A DNA stretch of 15,957 bases, taken from contig JAGFNK010001038.1 in assembly GCA_025769875.1 (NCBI GenBank), positions 1-15,957 of the forward strand, given 5' to 3'. Every line of letters begins with the position of its first letter. The first letter of the stretch is position 1. Source of the DNA: Russula earlei (Eukaryota; Basidiomycota; Agaricomycetes; Russulales; Russulaceae). Position numbers and translations under genes: made by a program. Shown one piece after another: positions 1 through 8,806 of the stretch. The notes under the pieces were generated by a model, which searched no databases, was not told where the DNA came from, and saw only the letters and a list, made by a program, of their open reading frames with translations.

Positions 1-277
1 TGGCTGTCTCTGTCCACATTTTATGATTGGGTGCAATGACTTCCTTATCAGGTAAGACCTTGGAACCTTGAATTACATTGATTGTGGCTGCCAAACTGTA
101 TTTGGCAGCCTGCATGGCCTCAATGATCTCGCTGTTTGATTAGCATTTTCAAGGCTACATATGAGATCGTGTTATGGCATCACGGCCATTGGAGCGTTAG
201 CTCAGAGTTCAGTGGGGCCAAGTCCCTGTGACTTGGTTCAAGGGTTCAGTAGAGCCAGCTTGAGGAGACTGGATTAA
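1..277. other. Left flank, no recognised gene
   Basis: No gene is recognised here. On the minus strand an open frame of about 44 codons runs from about 145 off the window edge at 1, with no start codon visible; this length can arise by chance. A perfect 10-bp inverted repeat, GGCTGCCAAA and TTTGGCAGCC, with a 5-nt loop lies at 86-110. The stretch 200-250 looks faintly like a tRNA A and B box but does not fold as one. The DNA ends at the TAA target site of the MITE. Confidence 0.4.
275..277. repeat. MITE target site duplication (TAA), left
   Basis: TAA abuts the left end of the MITE and is matched by TAA at 822-824 beyond the right end. Confidence 0.7.
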
Positions 278-821
278 GGCCCCTTTTACCAACTGAGAAT
301 TCTTGAATCTTGAACTTGAACTCCGGGAGTGACAGGAATGACAGGTGTGATGTCAGTGACATAATAAACTAATATGAGTCTATTTCAAATATGAGTTATT
401 GTTATTTTTTGGTGTGATTTGCTGGGTTTACATGTGATATGTAAAATATTTTTTCTAACCCTTCCTTCCACTCCTTCCAAGTGGGGTATTGCGAGCATGT
501 CATTAAGGCAGAATATATGTCACCAATGTGTGGGTGCACATCTTTGTGCAAATTTTGTATGTGCAGCTCTGGTGAAAATGGGGCTGCAAGCACCCAGATG
601 TTGAGCTCAAGTCAGACTGCTCAACTCCGAGTTTGATGTTGACACATCATGTGTAACCCCATATATGTGAATATGCAAATGACAACAGAAAAAAATGCAT
701 ATTAATTTATCATATACATCATATCACTTACATCACTCCTGTCACTCCTGTCACTCCCAGAAAATCCCAAAATCCAAGTTCAAGTTCAAGATTCAAGAAT
801 TCTTGGTTGGTAAAAGGGGCC
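278..821. mobile_element. PIF/Harbinger-like MITE
   Basis: This is a 544-bp non-coding element with long terminal inverted repeats. The left arm (278-322) and the reverse complement of the right arm (777-821) are 45 nt long and differ at only two positions by eye. Pairing then resumes after a 16-nt insertion in the right arm (323-362 against 721-760). Both ends start GGCCCCTTTTACC, and TAA lies directly outside each end (275-277 and 822-824). A 3-bp TAA duplication with GG-starting TIRs is the pattern of PIF/Harbinger MITEs. The short open frames inside have no protein features and are not called. The superfamily assignment is inference; the terminal structure is directly visible. Confidence 0.82.
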
Positions 822-824
822 TAA
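822..824. repeat. MITE target site duplication (TAA), right
   Basis: TAA directly follows the right terminal inverted repeat and matches 275-277. Confidence 0.7.
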
Positions 825-956
825 GGGTTTAGCATCTCAAGGTTGAGTCAGACAATGACTCAGCCCACAGACAGAGTCGATCTTCTGGTTTCACAGAAGA
901 GGAGGATGATGAGAGAGAGGCAGAAGAGGAAGAGGAACACAAGGGTTCCTTGAGGT
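825..956 (+). other. Acidic open stretch, target of the LTR element
   Basis: Between the MITE and the retrotransposon lies a plus-strand open frame rich in Glu and Asp (for example EEEDDERE, then EAEEEEEH). If the retrotransposon and one GTACT copy are removed, this frame continues 11 more codons into 11567 onward before a stop. Another frame (FLEVYSGQAE) stays open across the join for about 40 further codons. This suggests the element landed in an older coding remnant, but no family is recognised. Confidence 0.3.
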
Positions 957-961
957 GTACT
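957..961. repeat. LTR element target duplication GTACT, left
   Basis: GTACT lies directly outside the 3' LTR (plus-strand left end) and matches 11562-11566. It fixes the outer border of the retrotransposon and shows that both LTRs belong to one insertion. Confidence 0.93.
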
Positions 962-1789
962 TGTCAAGACACATACTGCTGATCACTAAGGACTCAGGAG
1001 CAGGTGGGCAAGGGTTGGAACAGATGGTACGCAGTGTAAACGGCGTTGAACAGAAGGAGGAGCCAAACAATGAGGAGGTACCAGATGGGGACTGGTATGT
1101 GTTGCAAGAGACAAAGGTGAAGACTAGAGGCCAGTGTAGCAAGGGGGCTTTAAACAAGGCAGTCATTGAAGAGTACCTTGAAGATGAGAGTAGACTTTAA
1201 ACTGAGCAGTTGTGGGGGAGTACCCAGGAGGATGAGAGTATCACAAATGGACAGTCTGATGACTGCCATGCTACATTGGGGCTTATATACAGTGTACAGG
1301 GTCGATTACAAAGAACTGGAACTATTCTAGACCCTTTGGTACCATCCAATAGGACTACAGAGGCATAAACTTGCTTGTGTCAAGTTTCAGGCTTACTGAG
1401 CATATTACTGATCATTGTGGAGCGATGACATCATTATGACATCACTGTGGAGCGCTTAGTGAGCCTATGAGGTCACTGTGAGTCGCTCAGTCAGCCATGA
1501 TGTCATTAGAGCCTTGATGATGTCAGATGAGTTATGCAACAGTTTCTAGGAGTTTGTGCTGCTGTTTCGGGTTCTTGGTGGCTGGGTGGCCATGTGGCTG
1601 CCATGCAATGATTACCCGATTAGGAAACAGGTGTCTGGTCATGTTATAGTGCCTTTGCAATAGTGATATCTTGCACCGCAGGAGGGGTAGCCCAAGAAAT
1701 GGAAGTGAGTTGGCAATGCAAAGTGAGAGAGGTCTCTCTTGAGTGAAATAGGACAATATATGGCCAGGACTTGGCCTTGGTTCGTAACA
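962..1789 (-). repeat. 3' LTR of the chromovirus
   Basis: This LTR is 828 bp, starting TGTCAAGACAC and ending GTAACA on the plus strand; in element direction it runs TGTTACGAACC to GTCTTGACA. It aligns over its full length with 10733-11561, with scattered substitutions and 1-3 nt indels. In element direction U3 is 1789-1259 and R-U5 starts at about 1258. A clean TATATAAG (1289-1282) lies 31 nt before the predicted RNA start. U3 holds four TGACATCA/TGATGTCA sites (1426-1433, 1437-1444, 1498-1505, 1518-1525). The short open frames inside are not genes. Confidence 0.95.
1282..1289 (-). promoter_or_regulatory. TATA box in the 3' LTR
   Basis: TATATAAG on the minus strand, with its first T 31 nt upstream of the predicted RNA start at 1258. 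The 5' LTR has the degraded form TATTAAG at 11062-11056. Confidence 0.6.
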
Positions 1790-1803
1790 TTCATCCCCTC
1801 TTT
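1790..1803 (-). promoter_or_regulatory. Polypurine tract
   Basis: In element direction AAAGAGGGGATGAA, purine except for one T, lies directly before the 3' LTR start TGTTAC. This is the position of the plus-strand DNA primer in LTR retroelements. The neighbouring sequence is not purine-biased, which supports the call. Confidence 0.82.
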
Positions 1804-2028
1804 ATAGACTTGTTGCTCCTGCAACAGTAGGGACTTGTTTCTTTGGAAGGTGGAGTAGTTTGAATATGAAGAGTCGAAGTCTGTTCGGTCATGGGGAATT
1901 CTCTTGTGTTCTATAGATTGTTTTGGGGATAGCTGTTGTCAATTGGGTGCATGTGATTGCCGGGGTTCTCTGAAAAGTTCTTTGGTAACAAGGATAAAGA
2001 TAGTCAAAGTCATGGTGTGCATCTAAAT
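1804..2028 (-). other. 3' untranslated region of pol
   Basis: Between the pol stop codon and the polypurine tract are about 225 nt without coding features on either strand. Confidence 0.5.
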
Positions 2029-2240
2029 TTAGGAGTTACCCCTGGTGGGAATTGCTTTAAGTGCTTTTGGGTATTTCCAATGAATGTCTTTGACTAGTAA
2101 TTGTGCTTTAGACAGGTTAGATGCTGGTTCCCAGGTATTCTCTGTGGCAGTGTATCCTTTCCATTTTACTAGGTATTGAATCCCTTTGCAGTTTGGGGAA
2201 AGTCAAGAACTTAAGATCTGTTCTACTTTGTATTGTTCTT
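2029..2240 (-). pseudogene. Chromodomain at the end of pol
   Basis: The C-terminal chromodomain of integrase in chromoviruses binds modified histone H3 tails and steers insertion into chromatin. In the pol frame the segment shows YKVEQILSS, then YLVKWKGY, then ENTWEPASNL. This is the usual chromodomain order with its aromatic and Trp residues. One in-frame TGA (2205-2203) falls between ILSS and LSPN, where an arginine codon CGA fits. The frame ends at a natural TAA (2031-2029) after RGNS. It directly follows the GPF-type integrase tail. The domain looks complete apart from the stop. Confidence 0.85.
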
Positions 2241-3340
2241 CCCCTTCAACCAGTATAGGCGGTGGGTTTGAGAAGTTAGGACCGTGGGCAGTGGTTTCTT
2301 TGTAAGGTTTAATCAAGGAATGATGAAAAACTGGGTTTATCTTCCAAGATCTTGGTAACTCAAGGCAAATGTTTACTGGATATGCCATGATGACTTTGAA
2401 TGGTCCATAACGTCAAGGGGCTAGTTTTGCTTTTGGGTGAGTGGTTCATAGATTTGTGGCTTCCAACCATACTTGATCTCCTTCTTTAAAGTGAAATGTT
2501 AGGGATTGAGGTCCTGCTTGTTTCATGATTTTGGTTGCTCGGTTTAGAGAGGCAGCTACTTCTTCTCTAAGTTGGTTTAGTCTCATTAGTCTTTCTTGGA
2601 TTGAAGGGAACTTTGATGTAAAGGCAAGGGGTGGAGCAAATGTTGGATTAAAGCCATACCAGACCTCGAAAGGGGGTTTGTTTGTCACACTGTGTTGTCT
2701 GGCATTATGTGCAAACTCCATAAAGGGAATTAGTTCTGCCCAATTGTCTGCTTGGTGGTTGCAAAATATTTGTAGGTATTGTTCTAGTTCTTGGTTAACT
2801 TGTTCTGTTTCTCCATCCATCTGTGGGTGATATGCTGTGCTCAATGATACTTTGACTTTCTTCCATAGTTCTTGAGTAACTTTTGCTGCAAATTGAGGGC
2901 CGCTGTCTGATATTATTTGCACTGGAAGGCCTATTCTTCTCCAGACGTTGTTCATGATCAAGTTTGCTGTTTTGTCTGCTGTGATTGTCTTGTGGCAAGA
3001 GGTAATGATTATTGCTTTGCTGAATTGATCTACCATGACTAAGAGGCTGTCAAAGCCTTGTGAAATTGGTAGGTCTGTGATAAAGTCCATGGTAATGCTT
3101 TTCCATACTTCTCTGGCTGGTGTAATGGGTACAAGGGGTGTTTCTGTTTTTGGGCAGTTCTTTGTGCTTTGGCAAATTGCACAACCTTCTACATAATTTT
3201 TGACATAGGTTAGCATCCCTGGCCACCAATAGTTTTGACTGATTAGTTTGTAGGTTTTCCATTGACCAGGATGTCCCATGGCAAGAGAATTGTGGTGTAG
3301 TCTCAAAATTTTCTTTCATATGGTGTCATTGTTTGGGATG
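2241..3340 (-). pseudogene. Integrase (zinc finger, DDE core, GPY/F tail)
   Basis: Integrase joins the element's cDNA to host DNA. In order: an HHCC zinc finger (LHHNSLAMGH, then CAIC), first Asp in MDFITDLP (residue 74 of the open part starting at 3306), second Asp in SDSGPQF (134), and Glu in GETEQVNQ (168), followed by RYGPF. Only 33 residues separate the last two acids, against 35 in the family. Two residues seem lost between ELWKK and VKVSLS. TGA codons at 3318-3316, 2448-2446 and 2415-2413 break the frame before KKIL, after ATNL and inside LAP-RYGPF; arginine is expected at each. Otherwise this is the best preserved part of the element, with 286 codons open in a row. Confidence 0.93.
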
Positions 3341-4140
3341 TAGACTTTTCCTTTGAATAATATTAGTCCATCTTCGAGATTCCAGTCCTGTAAACCTTTG
3401 GACAACTGTCTTGGTCCATTCTTTATAATGATTGCTAATGTGTTAGACACTTCTGGGTCATAGTCTTTGCTAGATTGTAGTTGTTGTCGAAAGGTCTTGG
3501 TCACTGATTGGTTCTGTAGCAGAGGTGCATGTTGCTCTGATTTTAAAATATTTATTGTTGAGGAGTATCTTTCCATCATTTTCATTTTGTATCCCCTCTT
3601 TAAAGTCTGGCCAGTCTGGACAGACCATCTGCTTTGTTTGTAGTCCCTGGGTGATGCATGATAGTGAAATCAAAATTGCTGAGGAGGAGTGCCCATTCGG
3701 GCCTGTCACCGAGTGAGTTTCTCTTTCATCATGAAGTATGTCAAATTATTGTGGTCCATCCACAATTCAATAGGGTGTGCTGCACCTTCAAGGTAGTGTT
3801 GAAAGTGCCAAAGGGATGAGACAATGGCAAGGAGTTCTTTATCATAGATCATGTAATTTCATTGTGCAGGGTCCAAGGACTTTGAGAAATAGGCTACTGG
3901 GTGATATCTGTTAAATTTGTCAGGTTGTTCTAAAATTGAGCCAACTGCAAAGTTGCTTGCATCACAGATGAGTCGGAAGGGTTTAGTATGATCAGGTAAC
4001 ATGAGGATGGGGGCTGTCGTGAATGCCTGGATTAATTTTCTAAATGCTTGTTCTTCATTGTCTTCCCATTTAAAGGGGTGTTCTTTCTTTGTTAGATTAA
4101 ACAAGGGTTGTGCAATTCGTGAGTATTGGTGGATAAATCA
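3341..4140 (-). pseudogene. RNase H domain and linker to integrase
   Basis: This segment would degrade the RNA strand of the RNA:DNA hybrid during reverse transcription. It shows PFRLICDASNFAVGSILEQ (RNase H start with catalytic Asp), HPVAYFSKSL, NYMIYDKELLAI and, in a shifted frame, WALLLSNFDFTIMHHPG. TGA codons at 3861-3859 (before NYMIYDKE) and 3708-3706 (inside the usual TRRQARW) sit at arginine positions. One extra A near 3696 shifts the frame before WALL. An extra T near 3610 shifts it again inside the SRRPDF-like motif. A further shift near 3500-3540 returns it to the integrase frame. The linker KYFKIRA is typical of basidiomycete gypsy elements. Confidence 0.85.
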
Positions 4141-5190
4141 TCAATAGAAGTTGCAAAATCCTAGAAATGCTTGTACTTCTGTAACATCGGTCAGAGTAGG
4201 CCATTTTGTAATTCCTATTAACTTGTCTTGGTCCATGGATATTTGTCCTTGGGAGATATTGATGCCTAGGTAACTAATAGAGGTTTGTCAAAAAGCACAT
4301 TTCTCTGGTTTTAAGTATAAGTCATGGTCTTGGAGTGTCTTTAGGACCTTGTGTGTCCAGTCATCTAGTTCGTTCAAGGTTTGCACCATGATTAGTATAT
4401 CATCTAGATAAACAACCACTTGTTCAGTGGCAATGTATTTCGCTAGGATGGTGTTCATAAAGTGTTGGAAAGTGGCTGGGGCATTGCAGAGACCAAATGT
4501 CATTATCAAAGGTTCGAAGAGTCCTACTGGTGTCTTGAATGCTGCGAGGTGTTCATCACCCTCTCTTAGGTGGATATTGTTGTATCCCCATCGTACATCA
4601 AACTTGGTAAAGTATTGGGCTCCTTGGAGTTTGTCAATTAATTCAGGAATCAAAGGTAGTGGATATGGGTCTTTGACAGTTGCTGTGTTCAGGGCTCTGT
4701 AGTCTTGTACTGGTCGTAGATTTCCTCCTTTCTTTTCTACAAAGAAGAATGGACTGGCAATAGCTGCTTTTGATGGTCAGATAGTGCCTCTTTTCAAGTG
4801 TTCATCTAGGTATTCTTTTAGGGCTTGTAGTTCTTTGGGAGTAAGTTGATAGATACCAGAATCGTGTCGGGTGATCCCTGGTTTCAGATTGATTGCATGG
4901 TCCCATGGTTGGTGAGCAGGAAGGCGTTGGGAAGCTTGTTCATCAAAAATCTTTCACCATTTCAAGAATTGGGCAGGGATAAGTTCGTCTAATGTCTTGG
5001 GGGGTGTTTCTGCATGGGCTAGCTTGGTAGCTGCGGTTGATTTGGCTCTTATGCTGATTGTTATTGGTCTAAATGCATTGTGGATTTGTTCATCAAAACA
5101 TGGGTTCAATAGTCCTTCAGTATCTGGGAAGATTAGTGCAGCAATGTTTGCAAACTCAGGTTCTTCTTCTTCAGGGAAAGTAAGCATTTG
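4141..5190 (-). pseudogene. Reverse transcriptase domain
   Basis: RT copies the element RNA into cDNA. In order: PWDHAINL and YQLTPKELQALKEYL (connection before RT), [36 protein letters not shown] (motif A with catalytic Asp), [11 protein letters not shown], and [10 protein letters not shown] (motif C, catalytic pair DD) at about 4414-4385, then LKPEKCAF. The active-site residues are intact. TGA codons interrupt at 4956-4954, 4779-4777, 4290-4288 and 4143-4138 (two in tandem). At 4779 and the tandem pair the family sequences read IRPSK and FYRRFI, so both mark CGA-to-TGA changes. The frame is the same as for integrase and chromodomain. Confidence 0.95.
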
Positions 5191-5800
5191 TATTCGGTAA
5201 TTCCGCGTTCCAGATGCAGATGCAATGGTTGTACTTTGGTGTGTGGTAAGGCAGGTTTGGGGGCAGTTCCTCAGTGTGATTGTATCATTTGCCCAATCGA
5301 TGTCTGGGTTGTGGTATCATAGCCAATCTGTTCCTAAGATGATGTCATGATCTCCAATGTTGTGACAAGGAATTCTGCTTGTTCATCATGAGTAGCGCCT
5401 GTGTGCACTTGAATGCAAAGTCTTTGGATGGTGCTAAAATGTATTAGCCCATTGGCATTTTGTGTTCCATCTACATTTTGTGCTGGCAAGGGTTTGGATA
5501 TAGTTCAGAGGTGCAGGTGGTGTCTTTGTGCAAATCATTCATGGATTATCATTCCTTCTGCTCCACTGTCAAGCAGGGCTCTTGCACCAATTTCTTTGCT
5601 GCTTGTCTTCCCAACAAGGGTAACTTTCAAGGCAATGGATGGGGAGCGAATATTCTTGGTAAAAACTTTGGGGTAATTGATTTCTCTTTGTATCATACTG
5701 ATTTGGACCGCATCCCTTCTCGGTGCAGAAGGGGGTCCAATTAAAAATCCATAGGAGCAGATCTTGGGCGGAGGATTGAGTCCACAAGTGTTTCTCTCCA
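5191..5800 (-). pseudogene. Aspartic protease region of pol
   Basis: The retroviral-type protease cuts the Gag-Pol precursor. The active-site motif is LLDSGAEGMIIHE, with DSG at 5570-5562; retropepsins carry D-S/T-G and act as dimers. Downstream are NVDGT and LGTDWL-YHNPDIDW, the usual end of the gypsy protease region. TGA codons at 5537-5535, 5507-5505 and 5319-5317 lie where arginine fits (the last inside DWLR-HNP). A one-base loss near 5368 moves the reading from the protease frame to the RT frame. At the upstream border this frame is in the -1 register relative to gag and can be entered at the T-run at the gag stop codon (5747-5741). Confidence 0.85.
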
Positions 5801-6685
5801 AGTTGTCAACAATGCAACAGGAACGGGTTCTTCTTGTGTAGGTTCGATATTTTCATCTTGGATGGTTGTAGCTCTGACTGTTTGTGGGCGAGATCCTTGT
5901 CATTGGCATCCTTGGGCTGCTTTCTTTGCTCTACATTGGTTTGCCATATGGTTCTTCTTTCCACAGTAGTAACAGAGGTTGTTCTTGTGTCAAAACTCTT
6001 TCTCTGCATCTGTGAGGGGTTTTCTTTCACTTCTGGATTCCCAGGGTCATTCATTAGGTTCTCCTTGGTACAAGTTAATTTCCAATGGATTGTCTGATCC
6101 TTGAGTGTTTAATCCTCGGGCATGTACAGAGCATCCTCCTCAAAAGGCTGTGGAATTGTATAGGTGGAAAAGGTTGTCAAATTCTCTTGCTGCTTTGACA
6201 AGGGCTGCAAGTGTAGTTGGTGTCGGTGTGATTCCCAATATTTTCTGATGTAGGGCCAGGTTAATGTTCTTCCTGAATGCGTACATCTTTGTCCTTTCAT
6301 CAGTAGTAGCTCGTGATGTGTGGTGTGACCATTTCTGATACCATTCATTAAATGGTAGTTTCCCTTGATAATAGGTGTGCATGGTGTTAGCGGAGGCCAG
6401 TTCTGCTTCTGCAGGGATGAAATGATTGGCAAAGGCTTTCTTGAAGTTGTCCCATGATCCATAGTCTGCTACTGTACAAGCCATAGCTTTAGTGGTTTGT
6501 TCTCTAGCCCATGCTCTGGTGGGTGTTCCTACTTTGAAGTGGGTTAGTGCAGCAGCAACTTTCTTGCTTTTGTCTGTAAAGGAGTTGCCATTGATATAGT
6601 AATAATTGGCTAAGGCTTCTGCATTATCAGCCTTTCCATCAAAGGGTTCTGGTGCAGTTCCAACAAGGTGTGGATTACTTGACAT
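5741..6685 (-). pseudogene. gag with CCHC zinc knuckle
   Basis: Gag forms the cytoplasmic particle that packages the element RNA. The start ATG at 6685 has the context CCACCATG. The capsid-like part covers PEPFDGKADNAEALANYYY, WAREQT, YGSWDNFKKAFANHF and LPFNEWYQKW. Further on is one zinc knuckle, CYYCGKKNHMANQC, spacing C-x2-C-x4-H-x4-C, at 5974-5933. The frame is uninterrupted for 181 codons; TGA codons follow at 6142-6140, 6049-6047, 5992-5990 and 5902-5900. If these are decayed CGA codons, gag is one frame of 314 codons ending at TAA (5743-5741). The stop lies in a run of five T, where a -1 slip would continue into protease. Confidence 0.88.
5933..5974 (-). other. CCHC zinc knuckle of Gag
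   Basis: Cys codons at 5974, 5965 and 5935 and a His codon at 5950 give exact C-x2-C-x4-H-x4-C spacing. This motif binds RNA in nucleocapsid domains. It is in the same frame as the gag start. Confidence 0.88.
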
Positions 6686-6870
6686 GGTGGGGTTCTGAGT
6701 TGTTGTGGTTGTAACATTAGGTGGGGCTGAGCCTTGTAATTGGATTCTAGTTGGAGTGAGTGCTCAAGGGATTGTTTGTGGTAAGTTGCTAACTATATGA
6801 GGGGTAGGTTGTTGAGTATTACGTTGGGTGGAGGGTCCTGGAGTAGCGCTTTGAGTGCTTGGTGCAGCTC
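6686..6870 (-). other. Spacer between ORF1 and gag
   Basis: Between the ORF1 stop (TAG, 6873-6871) and the gag ATG are 185 nt. In the gag frame the spacer is open except for one TGA and encodes a Thr/Pro/Gln-rich stretch, so gag may once have started further upstream. No separate gene is seen. Confidence 0.4.
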
Positions 6871-7360
6871 CTAGGATGGCAGTAACTTCTTGAGTTGTTC
6901 TGGCAGTAAATCAACCTCTCGGTTGTTGTAGTAAACCCAATGTTTTCTAGAATGGCTCCACTTGACTGGTTTGTCTAGGAAGAGACCTGTATAGTTATAG
7001 GGATTGAAGTCTTGAACATTTTCTGCTCCTGGGACTGCCGCTTTAAGTTGAGCGGTGGTAACTTTGTTGTTGTCATCTTTGTAGAACCAAGTTTCTGAAA
7101 GATTTCCGTGATTGATAATAGATGTTCCCACAAATTTTCCTTGGTAACAGTGGTCTTGGGTGTCATAGCTGAGGCTTTCAAATAAAAGTGGAATTAGATT
7201 TTCTTCATCATCAGTGATGTCCCTTCTAGTGCTCATAAGTTTTAGACAACAGTTATAGTCCAATGACCGTTGTTCCAAGGATATGCAATGGTGTAGGCTG
7301 GTTTCAGTCAAATGGAGTTGGGTCTTCCTTGGTGTTTTCTTAAGTGGATTTGGGAGTATT
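6871..7360 (-). pseudogene. ORF1 fragment, C-terminal part, unknown function
   Basis: This is the last and best preserved part of an extra open frame that precedes gag. About 146 codons are open, ending in TAG at 6873-6871. It shows DDEENLIPLLFESLSYDTQDH, YQGKFVGTSI, ETWFYKDDNNK, FNPYNYTGLFLDKPVKW and HWVYYNNREVDLLPEQLK (quoted separately). It is rich in aromatic and charged residues, has no membrane segment, and resembles no gag, envelope or enzyme motif I recognise. No ATG is visible at its left border; it looks joined to the fragment 7330-7741 by a frameshift. The product is unknown. Confidence 0.55.
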
Positions 7361-7741
7361 CTTCAGTGATGCTACTTTGGGTTAAGACTACTTGGGTCTT
7401 CCACAAGTATCCTTTGAATTCTGCCAGCAAGATAGTGAAGTCATTTATCTCTCTGGTGGGATGTTGATACACCACAAAGTGTGTTGTTCTTAACTGCCAA
7501 GCCTATGTACAATAGTTTTTGAATTCAAGTAGTTCCCTCTTTGAGCACGTAGGTAGATTTAGGGCTAAGAAAGACTGCTCTGGTAGATAGGAGTGTAGTT
7601 CAGTATTTCTAATGTCAATACTATCAGGCAATTTGACAAAAGGTGATGCAAAGGGTTGGGGAGGTATAACAGGTGTAGGAATGCGACTGGTAAACAAGGG
7701 TATGTAGGCGTCAGGGGGAGTAGGAGGCAATGGTCTTTCAA
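7330..7741 (-). pseudogene. ORF1 fragment, Pro-rich part, unknown function
   Basis: This is an open frame of about 75 codons up to a TAG near 7505, then about 60 more codons before another TGA. The first part is rich in proline (PPTPPDAYIPLF, RIPTPVIPPQPF); the second shows FVVYQHPTREINDFTILLAEF. A frameshift near 7735 links it to the preceding fragment (7740-8806). The composition is protein-like, but no known domain is seen. Confidence 0.45.
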
Positions 7742-8806
7742 CAAGGAAACCTCTTGCATTGGGAACTGTTTCTCTAGAGGGAGCTCATTGAGACAATACA
7801 CATCTTCTGTGTCAAGGAGCCAGAATTACTGAGATGGGAGGTGGTAATCGCCTGGTGTCCACAAGGTAATTCCGTCAGGAGTAGGAGGTGTGTCTGGTCA
7901 ATAGTTGCACGTGCAATACTCCATTTTGCAGTTACACCTTGTTGTCCATGGATTTGACTCAGCGTCTTCTGTACTGGCAGACCAACATTCCTGGCTGGTT
8001 GGGATGGTGGTTTGAATCAGTGTGAGGAGTCGAGGGGCAAGGCTTGAGACTTCTAAGATTGCTGGGACCGAATAATATGCAGGAGGACCAGTATATGAGG
8101 CATCTGGGCTGGTAATTGCCCAAGGTTGGTTGTAATCTGTGTCATATAACCAAGAGTTAGTTTCCCAATCAAAGGTGTTGTGTACTCCTGGTACAATAGC
8201 AAGTTGGACGTAAGATTGGTTTTCCCTTTGTATCCTGTTGAGGCATAGGTGGTAGAACTGGACAGTGAGGTGATAGTAACTGATATATGTCCAAGCTAGG
8301 TAAAATAGGCGATACCCTGTCCTTAGTGAATTGACGATGAGATGGTGGTGTGGTTGGATGATCCTGGTCCAAAGGTTCAATTCACTGGAGCATAGGGATT
8401 GGTAATCAACTGGTTGTCCTTGGATGTTTTTTGCTTGAGCCAGTTGCCATTACAATAGTTGTTGTCATGCTGGCAGCAGGAGTTGACTAAGGGTTTCAAG
8501 ATATAATGTGTGTTCATCATGGCTTAAGAGTTGTCCAAACGGTAAGACTTCAAGGAATTATTTGACAACCAGGTGAGGAAAGTCTTTGTGGGGTGGTTCA
8601 ATTCCTGGTACGTTGTGTAGGTTGGTTAAGGTGGTGACAGGGAATGCAGTGGAGGCCCAAGTTTGATAATGATTTAGGCTTAAGACATGTCTGGTGATAG
8701 CATCTTCTTCTTCATCTTCTTCTAGGGCATATTCTCATGGCACTTTAAGAGAAGGAAGGAACTTTATTGATCTTTATTGAAGCGTTACAAGGATGGTTCT
8801 TACTTT
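7740..8806 (-). pseudogene. ORF1 fragment, central part with Cys pair motif
   Basis: About 350 codons in one frame, interrupted by several stops (TAA and TGA), with 160 codons open at 8380-7898. It begins with an acidic block (ALEEDEEED) and contains an aromatic-rich stretch (FYLAWTYISYYHLTVQFYH). It ends with CNCKMEYCTC, a C-x-C-x4-C-x-C pattern that could bind a metal, followed by a PDTPPTPDG motif. It is in the same frame as the upstream fragment 8807-9333, which supports one ancestral protein. Unlike gag-pol it has TAA stops as well as TGA, so its decay is broader, or the parts were never one frame. No known function. Confidence 0.5.

Noticed and set aside
200..255. Possible tRNA or tRNA-derived SINE head (TTAGCTCAG..., GGTTCAAGGG)
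   Set aside because: The A-box and B-box likeness is weak, and no acceptor, D or T stem pairs properly.
955..1200. Plus-strand 81-codon open frame and other frames in the LTRs
   Set aside because: They lie in LTR sequence, read against the element, and are not kept in the other LTR copy.
2525..2830. Plus-strand open frames opposite integrase and RT
   Set aside because: They are shadows of the minus-strand pol coding sequence.
2203..6142. TGA recoded as a sense codon in gag-pol
   Set aside because: TGA falls at arginine positions, TGG is used for Trp, and frameshifts are also present. CpG decay is far simpler.
8703..8722. Microsatellite-like TTC repeats
   Set aside because: They encode the acidic block of ORF1 and are too short and irregular for a repeat array.
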